In this document: piece by piece, positions 11,801 to 20,091 of the stretch | Position numbering within the stretch: the stretch's first letter is position 1 | Layout: every line of letters begins with the position of its first letter | Source: Mucilaginibacter gossypii | GTDB taxonomy: Bacteria; Bacteroidota; Bacteroidia; Sphingobacteriales; Sphingobacteriaceae | Assembly: GCF_900100945.1 (NCBI RefSeq) | Contig: NZ_FNCG01000003.1 | Coordinates: 310,001 to 374,000 of the forward strand | Length of the DNA: 64,000 bases | Reading direction: 5' to 3' | Translations under genes and position numbers: made by a program | Notes under the pieces: generated by a model | Databases searched by the model: none | What the model was told of the DNA's origin: nothing | What the model saw: the letters and a program-made list of their open reading frames with translations, nothing else

Positions 11801-12387
11801 TGCGGTTAAAAGCCAATACGCTTACTTCATGCTATCTCGAAAATTTAGGAAACGGGACATTTAAAATGTACCCTCTGCCAAACTATGCGCAGGTTTCTGC
11901 CATTAACGGAATGGTAGTGGATGACTTTGACGGTGATGGCAATTTAGACTTAGCCATAAACGGGAATTATTACGGCACAAATGTTTCGGTAGGCCGGTAC
12001 GATGCCTTAAACGGATTGCTTTTAAAAGGCGATGGCAAAGGAGGATTTAAGCCATTGACGATTTTGCAAAGCGGGATCTGTTTTCCCGGCGATGGAAAAG
12101 CCCTGGTAAAACTTAAGGGGAAAGATAACCGGTATTACCTCGCTGCCAGTGAGCATAACGGCAGTTTGAAGTTATTAAAGCTTAACATACCGGCTAAAAC
12201 TATCAAAATTGAGCCGCAGGACGCGTATGCGGAAGTATCTGCAAAAGACGGTTCGGTTACCAAGCAGGAGTTTTATTACGGCTCGTCTTTTTTATCACAA
12301 TCGGCAAGGTTTCTGAAAATAAGCCCGGACGTACAGAAAGTTAAGATTGTATCTAACGATGGCCGATGTAGGGAAATTAAGCTTTAA
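8815..12387 (+). CDS. CRTAC1-family FG-GAP/VCBS repeat lipoprotein with UnbV/ASPIC domain
   Basis: Large surface lipoprotein often found beside SusC/SusD pairs; its exact task is unknown, probably glycan or protein binding. The signal peptide has a lipobox with Cys18 (VVLFSCAKK). Calcium-binding-like FG-GAP/VCBS repeats recur through the protein (GDFNNDGLQDIY, DINNDGLQDIY, DYNNDGKLDMY, DLDNDGAMDMV and others). An ASPIC/UnbV domain lies near residues 520-605 (NRDGIGAWVDIY, ENNPYRGYLSSIQNVAHFGL), followed by a second set of repeats. At 1190 residues it matches other large Bacteroidota members. It stands 105 bp after susD, beyond a hairpin, and before a second family member. Confidence 0.9.
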   Translation: MKKFYPALLLVGVVLFSCAKKKTALFELIPSSHSGVTFNNLITENDSINPIDNANVYNGGGVGIGDFNNDGLQDIYFSGNMVSNKLYLNRGDFKFDDITDKAGVNGLGKWGRGVAVIDINNDGLQDIYVCNSLLQDSVKRQNLLYINQGTDKKGIPHFKEEGKEYGLNIHAYSTMATFFDYNNDGKLDMYLTVNRPGDGYYANQFRPIIADGSGKSTGRLYESKWDAQLKHPVFSDVSKKAGISIEGYGHAATIVDINKDGWKDIYVTNDFISPNILYINNGDGIFTNRSKEYFKHTSMNSMGQDIEDLNNDGLADVFELDMSPPDNYRKKMMSMPESYQSYELFNHYAYQYQYARNTLQINQGPGLGQNDSIKNPVFSETGFLSGVTETDWSWTPLITDFNNDGYRDIIVTNGFPKDVTDHDFIVYRNNPYSTASKKTVIDQIPTVKIHNYAFQNNGDLNFGDVSSQWGLDLPTFSNGAAYADLDNDGAMDMVINNINDQALIYKNNSRALTSKPSNYLQVKLNGNNFNRDGIGAWVDIYYAGKQHQVYENNPYRGYLSSIQNVAHFGLGKVNKLDSVVVRWPNNYKQVLKNVSANQTLKVNINDARQAYSWVIPQKNRGALFTEVTGTAGISYRHKEDDFPDFTIQKLLPHKFSAYAPALAAEDVDGNGLDDIAIGGNKKFPAQVFLQQANGKFNQRNLIDVKPDSANYKDESLLFFDADGDGKPDLYMSSGGYESAPGSKNYADRIYLNDGRGRFSEQKGALPGNFTSKLCVRAFDYNKDGKLDLLVTGRVDPWHYPNPVSCFILRNDSKPGKLQFTDATASVAPCLKNLGLTCDALVTDYDNDGWPDLVIAGEWMPITFIKNVGGKFVNSTAASGIADKIGWWNSIAAGDFRHCGKIDYIVGNLGKNSFFKASDKEPVYITAGDFDKRKTTDAFPSLFLPDTDGVKREFPSFVRDDAIKQMISLRKKFVNYRSFGHATLQDLLSPEQLKNALRLKANTLTSCYLENLGNGTFKMYPLPNYAQVSAINGMVVDDFDGDGNLDLAINGNYYGTNVSVGRYDALNGLLLKGDGKGGFKPLTILQSGICFPGDGKALVKLKGKDNRYYLAASEHNGSLKLLKLNIPAKTIKIEPQDAYAEVSAKDGSVTKQEFYYGSSFLSQSARFLKISPDVQKVKIVSNDGRCREIKL

Positions 12388-12476
12388 TAATCCGCTTGTG
12401 GTATTCAAAATGTAACACCTTCAATATTGATCGGGATCTTAAGAGAAAATAATGCGTAGCTAATTTTACAGAAGGA

Positions 12477-14732
12477 ATGCCGAAGAATGTAATTATCAAT
12501 TTTGCTTTGAATTTGGCCCGTGGAAAAACGTCGTTAAATATTTATGCAAAATTTTTGCTTTTGATACCGGCCATGTCATTTGTTATCTCATGCCGCGATT
12601 CATCGGAGAGTAAAATGATCCGGATCATTTCCGGTCTGAACCAAAAGGATTACAACAGCCGCAATCCGTTTTGTCCCGAAGCGAAAGTGGCGCAGTGCGA
12701 TAGCTTACTTAAACTGCCGGGCAGGGAAAATGATTTTTATCTTTTAAATACCAAGGCTAAGCTTTTATTGGAAACCGGTGACGAAACACAGGCTGTTGCC
12801 ATCTACGAAAAGATGGTGAGGGGGACCGATAGCTCAAAACGTGATTTATTTGAACCGGATATGGCACTGGCCTACATGAGGTTAGGCGAGCGAACTAATT
12901 GTATGTTGAACCACAACCGGATGTCATGTACCTACCCAATAAGGGATAACGCGATTCATGTAAATCAAACCGGTTCGCGACATGCTATTGCAGTTTATGA
13001 AAGCATTTTGAAGAAGCATCCGGCTGACCTGGAATCCCGCTGGATGCTCAATATCGCTTACATGACACTGGGGCATTACCCCGATAGTGTGCCTAAGCCG
13101 TTTTTAATTCCAGATCTCAATAAAACATCCGCGACAAAAATAAAGCCGTTTACCGATATGGCTACCGATGTTGGTATTAAATTGAAAAGCAGGGCGGGTG
13201 GCGTTATAGCGGATGATTTCAATAACGACGGTTACCTTGATATAGTAACCTCGGGAACGGAACTTGATGATCACATGCATTATTTTCAAAATAACCAGGA
13301 CGGAACATTTATTGACAAGTCTGAAACAAGCGGGTTGCGGAAGTTTACCGGTGGGCTGAATATTCAGCAAACTGATTACAACAACGATGGGAAGATGGAC
13401 ATTTTTGTACTGCGGGGTGCCTGGAAAAAGAACGGTTTTGGTAACCAGCCTGCCTCACTGCTGCGCAACAATGGCGATGGCACATTCACGGATGTGACGA
13501 TACCCGCCGGGCCACTTTTTTATCACCCTACACAGGCGGCAGTCTGGGCTGATTTTAACAATGATGGATGGCTCGATGTTTTTATAGGTGCGGAGGGTTT
13601 TAACAACGGCGACAGCGTCAATATCCACCGGAGCATGCTTTATATAAATAACCGGAACGGTAGCTTTGCTGAAGTTGGCCATAAAGCGCATTGCGATGTA
13701 ATGTCGTATGTAAAAGGGGTTACATCGGCAGATTTTAACCATGACGGATGGCCGGATGTTTTTATTTCGACAATGGACGGGCGCAAATATCTGTTAAAAA
13801 ATAAAGGTAACAGCGAAAATACCCCCGACTTTGAAGACGTTACAAAGCAATCGGGGATCCTGGCAAACAGCAACAGTACTTTTACTACCTGGTTTTTTGA
13901 TTACAACAATGATGGCTGGCAGGATATCCTGATTGCAGATTACAAATTCGAGGCTCCGCTGGGATATTATTCGGCTGCCGAAGCGCTCGGAAAACCCATA
14001 CCCAATGCGGGAAACATTTACCTGTATAAAAATAACCATAACGGCACTTTCACCGATGTTACCAAACAAACGGGCCTTGATAAAGTAGTGTTCAGCATGG
14101 GCGCAAACTTTGGTGATATTGATAATGACGGCTTTCCCGACTTGTATTTTGGCACAGGCAACCCCGATTTTGGCTCTATTATACCCAATAAAATGTTCAG
14201 GAACGTAGACGGACAGCGGTTTGAGGACGTTACAGGCGTCTCCGGAACGGGAAACCTGCAAAAAGGTCACGGTGTAGCGTTTGCAGATTTCAGGAACCGT
14301 GGCTTACAGGATATATTCATTGAAATGGGCGGGGCTTACGCCGGCGATGCCTATACCAGCGCCTTGTATGTAAACCCTGGTCAAAATGATAACAACTGGA
14401 TAAATATAAAGGCAGAAGGGATAAAAAGTAATAAAGCTGCCATTGGCAGTCGGTTAAAAATAACATTTGTTGACAATGGTGTTAAAAAAAGTGTTTACCG
14501 CGACTTAAATTCGGGTGGCAGTTTTGGTTCATCACCCATACAGGCGGAAATAGGTGTAGGGCATGCCGGGCTTATCGAAGAGCTTGAAATAACATGGGCT
14601 GGCAGCCATAGCGTTCAACGATTTCGTAATTTGAAAGTAAATCAGTTTTACCACATTACGGAAGGAAAAGGGAAAGTGACCCTGGTTCAATTAAAAAAAC
14701 TTAGTATCAATAATATGGCGATGAAAATGTGA
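12477..14732 (+). CDS. CRTAC1-family FG-GAP/UnbV lipoprotein with N-terminal repeat region
   Basis: Second CRTAC1-type protein of the locus. A hydrophobic stretch and lipobox (FVISC, near residue 39) mark it as a lipoprotein. Residues about 60-210 form a helical TPR-like section (NTKAKLLLETGDETQAVAIY, LESRWMLNIAYMTLG). FG-GAP repeats then run from about 230 to 600 (DDFNNDGYLDIV, DYNNDGKMDIF, DFNNDGWLDVF, DIDNDGFPDLY), and a UnbV/ASPIC domain closes the protein (SVYRDLNSGGSFGSS, EELEITWAGSH). The first ATG leaves an unusually long leader before the hydrophobic core, so the true start may be further in. It is not a copy of the preceding gene: order and length of the domains differ. Confidence 0.88.
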   Translation: MPKNVIINFALNLARGKTSLNIYAKFLLLIPAMSFVISCRDSSESKMIRIISGLNQKDYNSRNPFCPEAKVAQCDSLLKLPGRENDFYLLNTKAKLLLETGDETQAVAIYEKMVRGTDSSKRDLFEPDMALAYMRLGERTNCMLNHNRMSCTYPIRDNAIHVNQTGSRHAIAVYESILKKHPADLESRWMLNIAYMTLGHYPDSVPKPFLIPDLNKTSATKIKPFTDMATDVGIKLKSRAGGVIADDFNNDGYLDIVTSGTELDDHMHYFQNNQDGTFIDKSETSGLRKFTGGLNIQQTDYNNDGKMDIFVLRGAWKKNGFGNQPASLLRNNGDGTFTDVTIPAGPLFYHPTQAAVWADFNNDGWLDVFIGAEGFNNGDSVNIHRSMLYINNRNGSFAEVGHKAHCDVMSYVKGVTSADFNHDGWPDVFISTMDGRKYLLKNKGNSENTPDFEDVTKQSGILANSNSTFTTWFFDYNNDGWQDILIADYKFEAPLGYYSAAEALGKPIPNAGNIYLYKNNHNGTFTDVTKQTGLDKVVFSMGANFGDIDNDGFPDLYFGTGNPDFGSIIPNKMFRNVDGQRFEDVTGVSGTGNLQKGHGVAFADFRNRGLQDIFIEMGGAYAGDAYTSALYVNPGQNDNNWINIKAEGIKSNKAAIGSRLKITFVDNGVKKSVYRDLNSGGSFGSSPIQAEIGVGHAGLIEELEITWAGSHSVQRFRNLKVNQFYHITEGKGKVTLVQLKKLSINNMAMKM

Positions 14733-14766
14733 GATCTCGCTTAAATCGAGATAGCGATCAGTTAAT

Positions 14767-15018
14767 TCACAGGTACTTACACCAAATAAGCTTTGGATGA
14801 TATGTGGGCGCACGAAAAAGGCAATTAGGATAACGCTTTCCTAATGCCGTTTGAAACACCACTATAGGGCAGCCGTTGGCATAAAGCGGCGAAATAAAAT
14901 AAGCACCGAGGGTTTTGCTTTCAATGATCAGTATACCATTGACATATTCGTCAAAGTCGGGACGCGAAACAACGTAATTATATTCACCGATTTCTAAATT
15001 ACTTCTTTCAAGTAACAA
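14767..15018 (-). CDS. Small hypothetical protein, doubtful
   Basis: An 83-codon open frame diverges from the MarR gene. It has only a TTG start, and the frame stays open further upstream without an ATG. The product shows no family I recognise and no signal peptide or clear membrane segment. It may be a decayed gene fragment, or no gene. It is kept because it otherwise leaves an empty 330-bp stretch. Confidence 0.25.
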   Translation of the reverse strand: MLLERSNLEIGEYNYVVSRPDFDEYVNGILIIESKTLGAYFISPLYANGCPIVVFQTALGKRYPNCLFRAPTYHPKLIWCKYL

Positions 15019-15026
15019 AATGAAAT

Positions 15027-15061
15027 TATCTTTGTAACTAAGATAATTAAAGTTACAAAGA
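15027..15061 (+). promoter_or_regulatory. Promoter and MarR-type operator before the MarR-rph operon
   Basis: TATCTTTG at 15027-15034 fits the Bacteroidota -7 element TAnnTTTG exactly. It overlaps the left arm of a perfect inverted repeat, TCTTTGTAACT (15029-15039) and AGTTACAAAGA (15051-15061), with an 11-bp spacer. The GTG start of the MarR gene is at 15066. A repressor bound here would block the promoter, which is typical MarR autoregulation. The binding protein is inferred from position. Confidence 0.7.
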
Positions 15062-15065
15062 TATT

Positions 15066-15521
15066 GTGAAAAGCGAAGCTATTACCCGGATAAGGAAACT
15101 AAGCCAGTTGTATGCTTATACATCCATTCAAATGCATGAGAATATTGCGCGAAAAGCCGGGCTATCAGGTACCGATCAGAAATACCTGGGCTTTTTCCTG
15201 GTGAAAGGGGCCATGACAGCCGGCGAGCTTATGGAAGTAACCGGGCTTACCAGCGGCGCTGTTACAGGTTTGATTGACAGGTTTGAGAAAAAAGACCTGG
15301 CCAAGAGAGAGTTTGCGAAAACGGACAGGCGAAAAGTACTGGTTGTGCCGGATACTGAAAAGATAATGCAGCTTCTGGCCCCGCTTTACAAGGATTATCG
15401 CAGCCATTCGGAGCAATTGATCGGTTCTTTCGCTGAAGAAGATTTAAAAATCATCGAAAAATTTTTGGAAGGATCGATTGCAATTATGAGTGAAACGGTC
15501 AATCAGTTTAAAGACAAGTAA
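15066..15521 (+). CDS. MarR-family transcriptional regulator
   Basis: Winged-helix MarR repressor of 151 residues, the normal size. The DNA-binding part includes TAGELMEVTGLTSGAVTGLI (about residues 57-76) followed by the wing with DRRKVLVV. The C-terminal helices form the dimer interface. It begins with GTG five bases after a perfect dyad that overlaps the promoter, and ends 6 bp before the rifamycin phosphotransferase gene. It therefore most likely represses its own two-gene operon and responds to a small aromatic ligand such as the drug itself; the ligand is an inference. Confidence 0.9.
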   Translation: MKSEAITRIRKLSQLYAYTSIQMHENIARKAGLSGTDQKYLGFFLVKGAMTAGELMEVTGLTSGAVTGLIDRFEKKDLAKREFAKTDRRKVLVVPDTEKIMQLLAPLYKDYRSHSEQLIGSFAEEDLKIIEKFLEGSIAIMSETVNQFKDK

Positions 15522-15527
15522 AGTATA

Positions 15528-18167
15528 ATGAAAAACAGAAGTTTATACATTGTTGATTTAAAAAAGGCCGATAAAACGTTTAATAGGTTAATCGGCGGGG
15601 GCAAGGGGGCAAATCTGGCAGAATTATACACGATTAAGGCGCTTAATGTGCCTGACGGTTTTTGTATAACTACAGAAGCTTTTAAAGAAACTGTTGGGAA
15701 CGATCAGGAGTTTAACTCACTGCAGGAGCAGTTAGCATTGCTAACCGAAAACCAAAGGAACGAGATCCATGAAATAAGCAAAAAGATCAGAACACTGATA
15801 GAATCGATAGCTCTTTCTCTGGAACTGAAAAGCCAGATCGTTGCGCGTATGGACCAATATGGTGGTGATTATGCTTACGCCGTTCGTTCAAGTGCGACAG
15901 CGGAGGACTTAGCCACCGCGTCGTTCGCCGGACAACAGGATACCTACCTGAACGTTATCGGCGAAACCGCTATTTTAAAACATATCAGCAAATGTTGGGC
16001 ATCTCTTTTTACAGAACGTGCCATCATCTACCGGCTTCAGAATGGCTTTGACCACCGCAAGGTTTACCTGGCTGTTATTATACAGCAAATGGTAGTTGCA
16101 AAGGTAGCCGGCGTGCTATTTACGGCCCATCCTGTTACTGGTAACAGGAAAGTGAGCTCGATAGATGCGAGCTTCGGCTTGGGGGAAGCACTGGTTTCTG
16201 GTTTGGTTAACGCCGATAATTACCAGGTCCGTGCTTCAAGAATTATTGAAAAGAAGATTTCAGAGAAAAGGATTGCTATTGAGATCATTAAAAATGGCGG
16301 TACTGAGCAAAAAGAGATAGGGCCGGAGCAACAAAATAAGCAAGCGCTAACTGACGAGCAAATTTTACAACTCGAACAAACCGGCAGGATGATCGAGGCA
16401 CATTTCGGCCATCCCCAGGATATTGAATGGTGTTTAAGTGACGATAAATTCTATGTTGTACAAAGCCGGCCAATCACCACATTATATCCTGTGCCAGCGG
16501 CAGACGACTTGGAGAACCGGGTTTATGTATCTGTAGGACATCAACAAATGATGACTGACGCATTTAAACCACTCGGCATATCCGTTTGGATGTTAACCGG
16601 AAACCGCGCGATATTCAAAATGGCTGGCGGAAGGTTATTTGTTGATATCTCGAAGGGGCTGGCTTCGCCGGCAGGCAGGGAGAATCTTTTAAATGTATTG
16701 GGGCATTCAGATCCACTCATAAAAGATGCCCTGATGACTGTAATCGATCGAAACTTTGTAAAAGAGGACCCTGGAGCCAATATTCCCGGACAGGTTAAAG
16801 GTCATCACGGGATGTCGGCGGCGGATATACTTGCGGAAGCGGGAGCCGATGCCGGGATTGTGGCCGATCTCATCAGCAGCAGCGAAAGGTCGGTATCAGC
16901 ATTGAAAGATAACATCCGGGCAAAAACAGGACCCGATGTATTTGATTACATCCTGGACGATATGCAGCAACGGAGGCAGCTGTCTTTAGAAAAGAAAAAT
17001 CTGAACGTGATCATGGCGGCCATCCATGCATCGGCCTGGATCAATGACAAGATGAAAGAGTGGCTTGGTGAAATCAACGCAGCAGATGTTCTGTCGCTTT
17101 CTGTTCCAAACAACATTACCTCAGAAATGGGCCTTGAACTTTTGGACCTGGCGGATGCGATTCGTCCCTATCCGGAGGTCATCGCCTATCTGCAAGGGGC
17201 AAAACAGAATAATTTATTGAATGGGTTATGCCAGTTGGAGGGCGGATCGCAAGTACACGACGCTTTCATTGCTTATTTTAACAAATATGGCATGCGTTGC
17301 GCCGGCGAGATCGATATTACCCGTACACGATGGAGGGAAAATCCAGCTGCGCTGGTTCCGATGATCTTGAGCAATATCAAAAACCTTGAACTGGGAGAGA
17401 GTACCCGAAGATTTGAGCAGGGGAAGCAGGCAGCCTTAGAAAAAGAACAAGACTTAATGTTGCGCCTGAAACAATTGAACGATGGTGAAGAAAAAACCCG
17501 GGAAACGAAGCAGATGATTGACCTGTTGCGGAATTTTATCGGCTACCGCGAATATCCGAAATACGATATCGTGAGCAGGTACTTTATCTACAAGCAGACT
17601 TTGCTTCAGGAAGCCGAACGCCTCGTAAAAGCCGGTGTGCTTCGTGATGAAAAAGATAGCTATTATCTTTATTTTGAAGAGTTGCATGAGGTGGTGCGTA
17701 CCGGAAAAGTAGATTACCAGCTTATTGACCAGCGCAAAACGGATTATCAATTTTATGAAAAGCTGACACCGCCACGAGTTATTACTTCTGAAGGTGAGGT
17801 GATAACCGGTCATTACAGCCGTGAGAATATCCCGGTAGGGGCTCTGGCCGGTCTCGCTGTTTCTTCCGGCATAGTTGAAGGGCGCGCACGCATGGTGCTG
17901 AACGTAGAAGGTGCTGATCTGGAAGATGGCGATATCCTGGTTACAACCTTTACCGACCCAAGCTGGACGCCTTTATTCTTAGCCATCAAAGGACTTGTTA
18001 CAGAAGTTGGCGGACTAATGACACATGGCGCGGTAATAGCCCGTGAGTACGGTTTGCCGGCGGTTGTTGGCGTGGAAAATGCAACCAAACTGATTAAAGA
18101 CGGTCAACGCATACGCGTGCATGGAACCGCAGGTTACGTGGAAATTATAAGCGAGGCTGTCGTGTAA
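15528..18167 (+). CDS. rph: Rifamycin-inactivating phosphotransferase
   Basis: Dikinase-type enzyme that transfers a phosphate from ATP to rifamycins and so inactivates them. The N-terminal ATP-grasp domain (about 1-315) shows GGGKGANLAEL, YAVRSSATAEDL, FAGQQDTYLNV and QDIEWCL; a central drug-binding region follows (about 330-760); and the C-terminal swivelling phosphohistidine domain carries the catalytic His833 in GGLMTHGAVIAREYGLP. The tail (TEVGGLMTHG, GVENATKLIKDGQRIRV) resembles known Rph proteins more than PEP synthase, and the 879-residue length fits Rph (about 865-870). It is translationally close to the MarR gene. Alternative: another PEP-synthase-like dikinase with a different acceptor. 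Confidence 0.85.
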   Translation: MKNRSLYIVDLKKADKTFNRLIGGGKGANLAELYTIKALNVPDGFCITTEAFKETVGNDQEFNSLQEQLALLTENQRNEIHEISKKIRTLIESIALSLELKSQIVARMDQYGGDYAYAVRSSATAEDLATASFAGQQDTYLNVIGETAILKHISKCWASLFTERAIIYRLQNGFDHRKVYLAVIIQQMVVAKVAGVLFTAHPVTGNRKVSSIDASFGLGEALVSGLVNADNYQVRASRIIEKKISEKRIAIEIIKNGGTEQKEIGPEQQNKQALTDEQILQLEQTGRMIEAHFGHPQDIEWCLSDDKFYVVQSRPITTLYPVPAADDLENRVYVSVGHQQMMTDAFKPLGISVWMLTGNRAIFKMAGGRLFVDISKGLASPAGRENLLNVLGHSDPLIKDALMTVIDRNFVKEDPGANIPGQVKGHHGMSAADILAEAGADAGIVADLISSSERSVSALKDNIRAKTGPDVFDYILDDMQQRRQLSLEKKNLNVIMAAIHASAWINDKMKEWLGEINAADVLSLSVPNNITSEMGLELLDLADAIRPYPEVIAYLQGAKQNNLLNGLCQLEGGSQVHDAFIAYFNKYGMRCAGEIDITRTRWRENPAALVPMILSNIKNLELGESTRRFEQGKQAALEKEQDLMLRLKQLNDGEEKTRETKQMIDLLRNFIGYREYPKYDIVSRYFIYKQTLLQEAERLVKAGVLRDEKDSYYLYFEELHEVVRTGKVDYQLIDQRKTDYQFYEKLTPPRVITSEGEVITGHYSRENIPVGALAGLAVSSGIVEGRARMVLNVEGADLEDGDILVTTFTDPSWTPLFLAIKGLVTEVGGLMTHGAVIAREYGLPAVVGVENATKLIKDGQRIRVHGTAGYVEIISEAVV

Positions 18168-18252
18168 CCGAAGTAATCTTGTCGCGAATTACCCCCGGGA
18201 TTGTCGCTTTTGCACACTGCAAAACACCGGCGTGTATCCCATCTTTGTATCG

Positions 18253-18272
18253 TTGATTAAGTTTATAATCAA
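18253..18272. promoter_or_regulatory. Inverted repeat before the truncated MATE gene
   Basis: TTGATTA (18253-18259) and TAATCAA (18266-18272) form a perfect dyad with a 6-bp spacer. CATCTTTG at 18240-18247 resembles the -7 element with one mismatch, so the dyad would lie just after the transcription start, as an operator might. No matching site was seen elsewhere. Confidence 0.4.
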
Positions 18273-18343
18273 TACGGATCGAGTTACGAAAAACAACAAA
18301 GTAAACCGGCAACCGTACAGGATTTTTAAACAAGCAAATAACA

Positions 18344-18940
18344 ATGAGTACAATACAAATCACAAGCTCAAAGCTCTGGAACGCCATTAAGCTTTCCCTT
18401 AATGGCGAGCAACAGGATTATACGCAAGGGAGTATCCCGAAAGCCATCTTTTTACTGGCTATCCCAATGATTCTGGAATTAAGCCTGGAAAGCGTTTTTG
18501 CGGTGGTAGATATGTTCTTTGTAGGTAAACTTGGGCAAAACGCTATAGCCACGGTAGGTTTAACGGAGTCGGTGATCACCATTGTCTATTCCATCGCTAT
18601 TGGCTTAAGCACCGCGGCCACGGCAATCGTAGCGCGAAGGATTGGTGAAAAGAAACCGGAAGCCGCGGCACATGCAGGAGCCCAGGCGCTGGTAATTTGC
18701 CTGATTACAACTATAATAGTAAGCATGGCTAGTGTTTTATATGCACCTGAGATCTTAAAGCTAATGGGAGCAAGCGAAGAAGTGGTGAGGGACGGAGCTA
18801 TTTTTACCCGGATCATGCTGGGCAGCATCCTTATTATTATCCTGTTGTTTCTGATCAACGGAATTTTTCGCGGCGCGGGTGATGCCGCCATGGCGATGAA
18901 AAGTCTTTGGATTGCAAGCATTATCAACATAATTCTATAA
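18344..18940 (+). pseudogene. MATE-family multidrug efflux transporter, N-terminal fragment
   Basis: The first 198 residues match the N-terminal lobe of a MATE Na+/H+ drug antiporter: GSIPKAIFLLAIPMILELSL, FVGKLGQNAIATVGL, AIGLSTAATAIVARRIGEKK and FLINGIFRGAGDAAMAMKS. A complete MATE has about 450 residues and 12 helices; this frame stops after about six, in the middle of the conserved helix that normally continues IINIILDP. The stop codon overlaps the ATG of the next gene (TAATG). The missing half is not found downstream, so this is a deletion rather than a frameshift. A half-transporter is unlikely to export drugs alone. Confidence 0.8.
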
Positions 18941-19314
18941 TGAAAAAGAAAATCTTATTTATTGCATGCCTGTTATTCGGGCTGATGTTTATCAATGCTG
19001 GCCTGAACAAGTTTTTAAATTACATGCCTGTACCTAAAGACATGCCGCCAAATGCCATGGCCATGTTTGGTGCAATTATGCAGATTAAATGGCTGATGCC
19101 CCTCATCGGCATTGCCGAAATTATCGGGGGGATCCTGGTGATTATTCCCCGTTTCAGGGCTTTAGGCGCGGTGATCATTTTTCCCGTTATGGTTGGCATA
19201 TTGTTAACTGTTATTTCTTTATCTTCGGGAATACCGGTGGTGCTTGTGCTTTGGGCGGTGCTCATCTGGGTGCTATTTGAAAACAGGGAGAAATATTTTC
19301 ACATGATCCGGTAG
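18940..19314 (+). CDS. DoxX-like small membrane protein
   Basis: Four-helix membrane protein of the DoxX/DoxD superfamily, 124 residues. Visible are INAGLNKFLNYMPVP after helix 1, IGIAEIIGGILVIIPRFRALG around helices 2-3, and two more hydrophobic segments before a short charged tail. The function of this family is poorly defined. The start at 18940 is chosen because the ATG overlaps the stop of the truncated MATE gene and the protein then begins directly with a signal-anchor helix; the frame could extend 11 codons upstream but only into MATE coding sequence. Confidence 0.8.
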   Translation: MKKKILFIACLLFGLMFINAGLNKFLNYMPVPKDMPPNAMAMFGAIMQIKWLMPLIGIAEIIGGILVIIPRFRALGAVIIFPVMVGILLTVISLSSGIPVVLVLWAVLIWVLFENREKYFHMIR

Positions 19315-19430
19315 CGGATGGCATAGTCTGGCTATTCCGCAACTAAATAATAACCGTCCGGTGAATTGGAAATTACAAATGATTATAGGCAAGTGGTGTT
19401 ACGTAGTTGATAGACTTTATTGAAAATCAT

Positions 19431-19664
19431 ATGAAACTTTTTGAAAAAGAAACGGGCAAAACAAACTGTGTCGGGGTAACCGGAGCTTCTGCAACCGGGG
19501 CATCAGCAATTGCTGTGTTAGCATTGGGATCTATGGCTATAGGTGCGATTGCTATAGGCGCATTGGTGATTAGCCGAATCATGGTTAAAAAAGCTGTAAT
19601 CAGAAACCTCCATGTCGGTAATCTCAGCGTAGATAACCTTGTAATTAAAAATCGGGAAGATTAG
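19431..19664 (+). CDS. Small hydrophobic repeat protein
   Basis: 77-residue protein of no named function. A Gly/Ala/Ile-rich core with near five-residue periodicity (VLALGSMAIGAIAIGALVIS, about residues 28-47) runs into a charged half built from a repeated pattern (KAVIRNLHVGNLSVDNLVIK). Similar small proteins with AIGALAIG runs followed by RxLxVxxL repeats occur in other bacteria, and the pattern suggests a short beta-solenoid or a membrane-associated segment. The ATG at 19431 is preferred over an in-frame TTG at 19407. It appears to be monocistronic. Confidence 0.6.
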   Translation: MKLFEKETGKTNCVGVTGASATGASAIAVLALGSMAIGAIAIGALVISRIMVKKAVIRNLHVGNLSVDNLVIKNRED

Positions 19665-19710
19665 AAGTTCCTGGGGATCCGGTTAGTTTGGATTGAGGTG
19701 GAGTAAAGTT

Positions 19711-19920
19711 TTATTGGAGTCGTTTCTGAGTCTGCCGTGCTCCCGTTATAAACTTCACCATGCAGTCGATGCCCAACAACGTAGCTCGCATATATTGACC
19801 GGCTCGCGTCAGGACCTTACCGATCTTAACATCCTTCTTTTTGCTGTGTTTTTGAAATAAAATTCGGAACGGCCATCTCAAATTGTGGGAATATGGCAGC
19901 CAGGGAGCCCTTGTTATCAT
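19711..19920 (-). CDS. Hypothetical protein, possibly a gene remnant
   Basis: A 69-codon frame with an ATG and a weak GGAAA upstream. The product is basic and has no recognised domain. It lies alone in a 430-bp gap between two plus-strand genes. It could be the tail of a decayed gene. The rest of the gap (19921-20091) shows nothing beyond the presumed promoter of the next gene. Confidence 0.3.
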   Translation of the reverse strand: MITRAPWLPYSHNLRWPFRILFQKHSKKKDVKIGKVLTRAGQYMRATLLGIDCMVKFITGARQTQKRLQ

Positions 19921-20091
19921 TTTCCAGGGGGATTATATTTCAAATATAGATCTAAATGAGTTGTGGATGTGATTCTCTGACCAAATTGCGCTGAATCCAA
20001 CCCATACACCTTTGTGGCCGTGGCCGGGAAGACAGATAACGCATTCATAAAATAAATGTTGCTTTTTACCGTTACATTCATCATTTAGTGC

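Noticed and set aside
14734..14752. ATCTCG...CGAGAT stem after the second CRTAC1 gene
   Set aside because: Only 6 bp and no T-run; possible but too weak to list as a terminator.
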